Part shown: piece by piece, positions 4,897 through 5,558 of the stretch
How the letters are laid out: each line of letters starts with the position of its first letter
How positions within the stretch are numbered: the stretch's first letter is position 1
Source of the DNA: an uncultured Moheibacter sp.
GTDB taxonomy: Bacteria; Bacteroidota; Bacteroidia; Flavobacteriales; Weeksellaceae
Direction of reading: 5' to 3'
Assembly (NCBI GenBank): GCA_937875605.1
Contig: CALLXZ010000121.1
Span: 1-5,558, forward strand
DNA: 5,558 nucleotides
The notes under the pieces: generated by a model
Databases searched by the model: none
Seen by the model: only the letters and a program-made list of their open reading frames with translations
What the model was told of the DNA's origin: nothing
Translations under genes and position numbers: made by a program

Positions 4897-5558
4897 ATGA
4901 AAACTCTTTTTACTTTTTTAATTACTTTACTTTTTTGTCCCGATGCTTGGACACAACCCATAGAAGGTGAGTGGTACCTGAAAGGTTGTGTTACGAAAGG
5001 CGGCGATTGGGAAGTGCCTTTTTTCCCAGATGAGGAAGTGCCGTATGTGAAGGCAACTTTTCAATATGGATCTACGAGCTGGGGAGATATTTACTATATG
5101 GAAACTGCTGTATGTGGTCATAAAATGATATGGACTGACTATGCGCTATCCGGGGATTCATTTCTGATTCAGGAAATTTTGGAAGAGGATTTTTCAGAAT
5201 GTACAAATCCCGACAACACCTTTTTTCAGCAGATTTATTTCAATGGCTTTATGTACAATAAAGAATTTAATTATGAAATAATGGAATTAGAAAATGACAT
5301 AAGACATCTGATTTTGGACAGTGGGTTTTACCATATGACTTTTACAGACACTCAGATGTCTATCAATGATTTCCAACTAAAACCATTGCAAATTTACCCC
5401 AACCCTACAAAAGATTTTCTCCATTTCTCCGAATCTTTAAAAGATATCAAGGTTTATGATTTGTCCGGAAAATTGATAAAAACACAATCCAATTCTGTTG
5501 AGAAACTAAATGTAATTGATTTTCCAAAAGGAACTTACATTCTCTCCGGAACAAGTGA
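4897..5558 (+). CDS. Secreted protein with T9SS type A C-terminal sorting domain, 3'-truncated by window edge
   Basis: This is an open frame of 220 codons without a stop before the window ends; from the usual domain length I expect only some 15-25 residues to be missing. Residues 1-19 form a Sec signal peptide (MKTL, a hydrophobic core, then AWT), with cleavage probably near residues 19-20. C14 is not in a lipobox. The mature N-terminal region (about 22-160) begins EGEWYL, continues with EEVPYVKATF (46-55) and has cysteines at 31, 73 and 102. It resembles small flavobacterial T9SS proteins that share a WYL...P...EV...F...C pattern, whose function I do not know. Residues 164-220 are a type A sorting domain: QIYPNPTKDF (165-174), KVYDLSGKLI (185-194) and FPKGTYIL (209-216). 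The protein is expected to cross the outer membrane through T9SS and be surface-bound or released. Its promoter carries the palindrome shared with the signalling operon, so it is probably an output of that system. No Shine-Dalgarno is visible; the ATG at 4897 is set by the signal peptide. Confidence 0.88.
   Translation, partial: MKTLFTFLITLLFCPDAWTQPIEGEWYLKGCVTKGGDWEVPFFPDEEVPYVKATFQYGSTSWGDIYYMETAVCGHKMIWTDYALSGDSFLIQEILEEDFSECTNPDNTFFQQIYFNGFMYNKEFNYEIMELENDIRHLILDSGFYHMTFTDTQMSINDFQLKPLQIYPNPTKDFLHFSESLKDIKVYDLSGKLIKTQSNSVEKLNVIDFPKGTYILSGTS

Noticed and set aside
4938..4940. Lipoprotein cysteine (C14) in the secreted protein
   Set aside because: The residues before it (LLF) do not fit a lipobox, and the C-terminal T9SS sorting domain explains export instead.
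4264..5121. Antisense open frames at 4264-4458 and 4927-5121
   Set aside because: They lie opposite the kinase and the secreted-protein gene, both of which have clear domains, and show no features of a real protein.

Overview
The window looks like a chromosomal segment from a member of Bacteroidota, most likely class Flavobacteriia. The reasons are a type IX secretion (T9SS) type A sorting domain at the right end, a Bacteroidota-type promoter match (TAnnTTTG), almost no Shine-Dalgarno sequences, low GC, and a Bacteroidota-like Tgt followed directly by an LptF/LptG permease. Genus cannot be fixed from the sequence alone. All genes are on the + strand.

Positions 1-1839 are housekeeping. They hold the C-terminal two thirds of tRNA-guanine transglycosylase (tgt, cut by the left edge) and, directly abutting it, an LptF/LptG-family lipopolysaccharide-export permease that starts with TTG.

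Positions 1840-4730 form a tightly packed signalling operon behind its own promoter. It encodes a NarL/FixJ-type response regulator (1957-2589), a soluble protein of unknown function ending in CPPGNC (2601-3350), a small protein with about seven membrane spans (3352-3945), and a HisKA_3-type histidine kinase with one membrane helix and no sensor domain of its own (3942-4730). Gaps are 11 nt, 1 nt and a 4-nt overlap, so co-expression is very likely. The natural reading is a two-component system whose sensing part sits in separate accessory proteins.

Positions 4731-5558 hold a promoter region and a secreted T9SS cargo protein that runs off the right edge.

The main discovery candidate is a perfect 16-bp palindrome, TTCCACAAAAGTGGAA. 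It occurs exactly twice, once before the response regulator (1906-1921) and once before the secreted protein (4825-4840). In both places it lies exactly 23 nt upstream of an AATTTTG-containing -7 element, with a TGGC at the same offset. The 16-bp size and symmetry fit a NarL-type dimer. This supports a model in which the regulator activates its own operon and the neighbouring T9SS cargo gene. Binding, the signal and the cargo function are all unproven.
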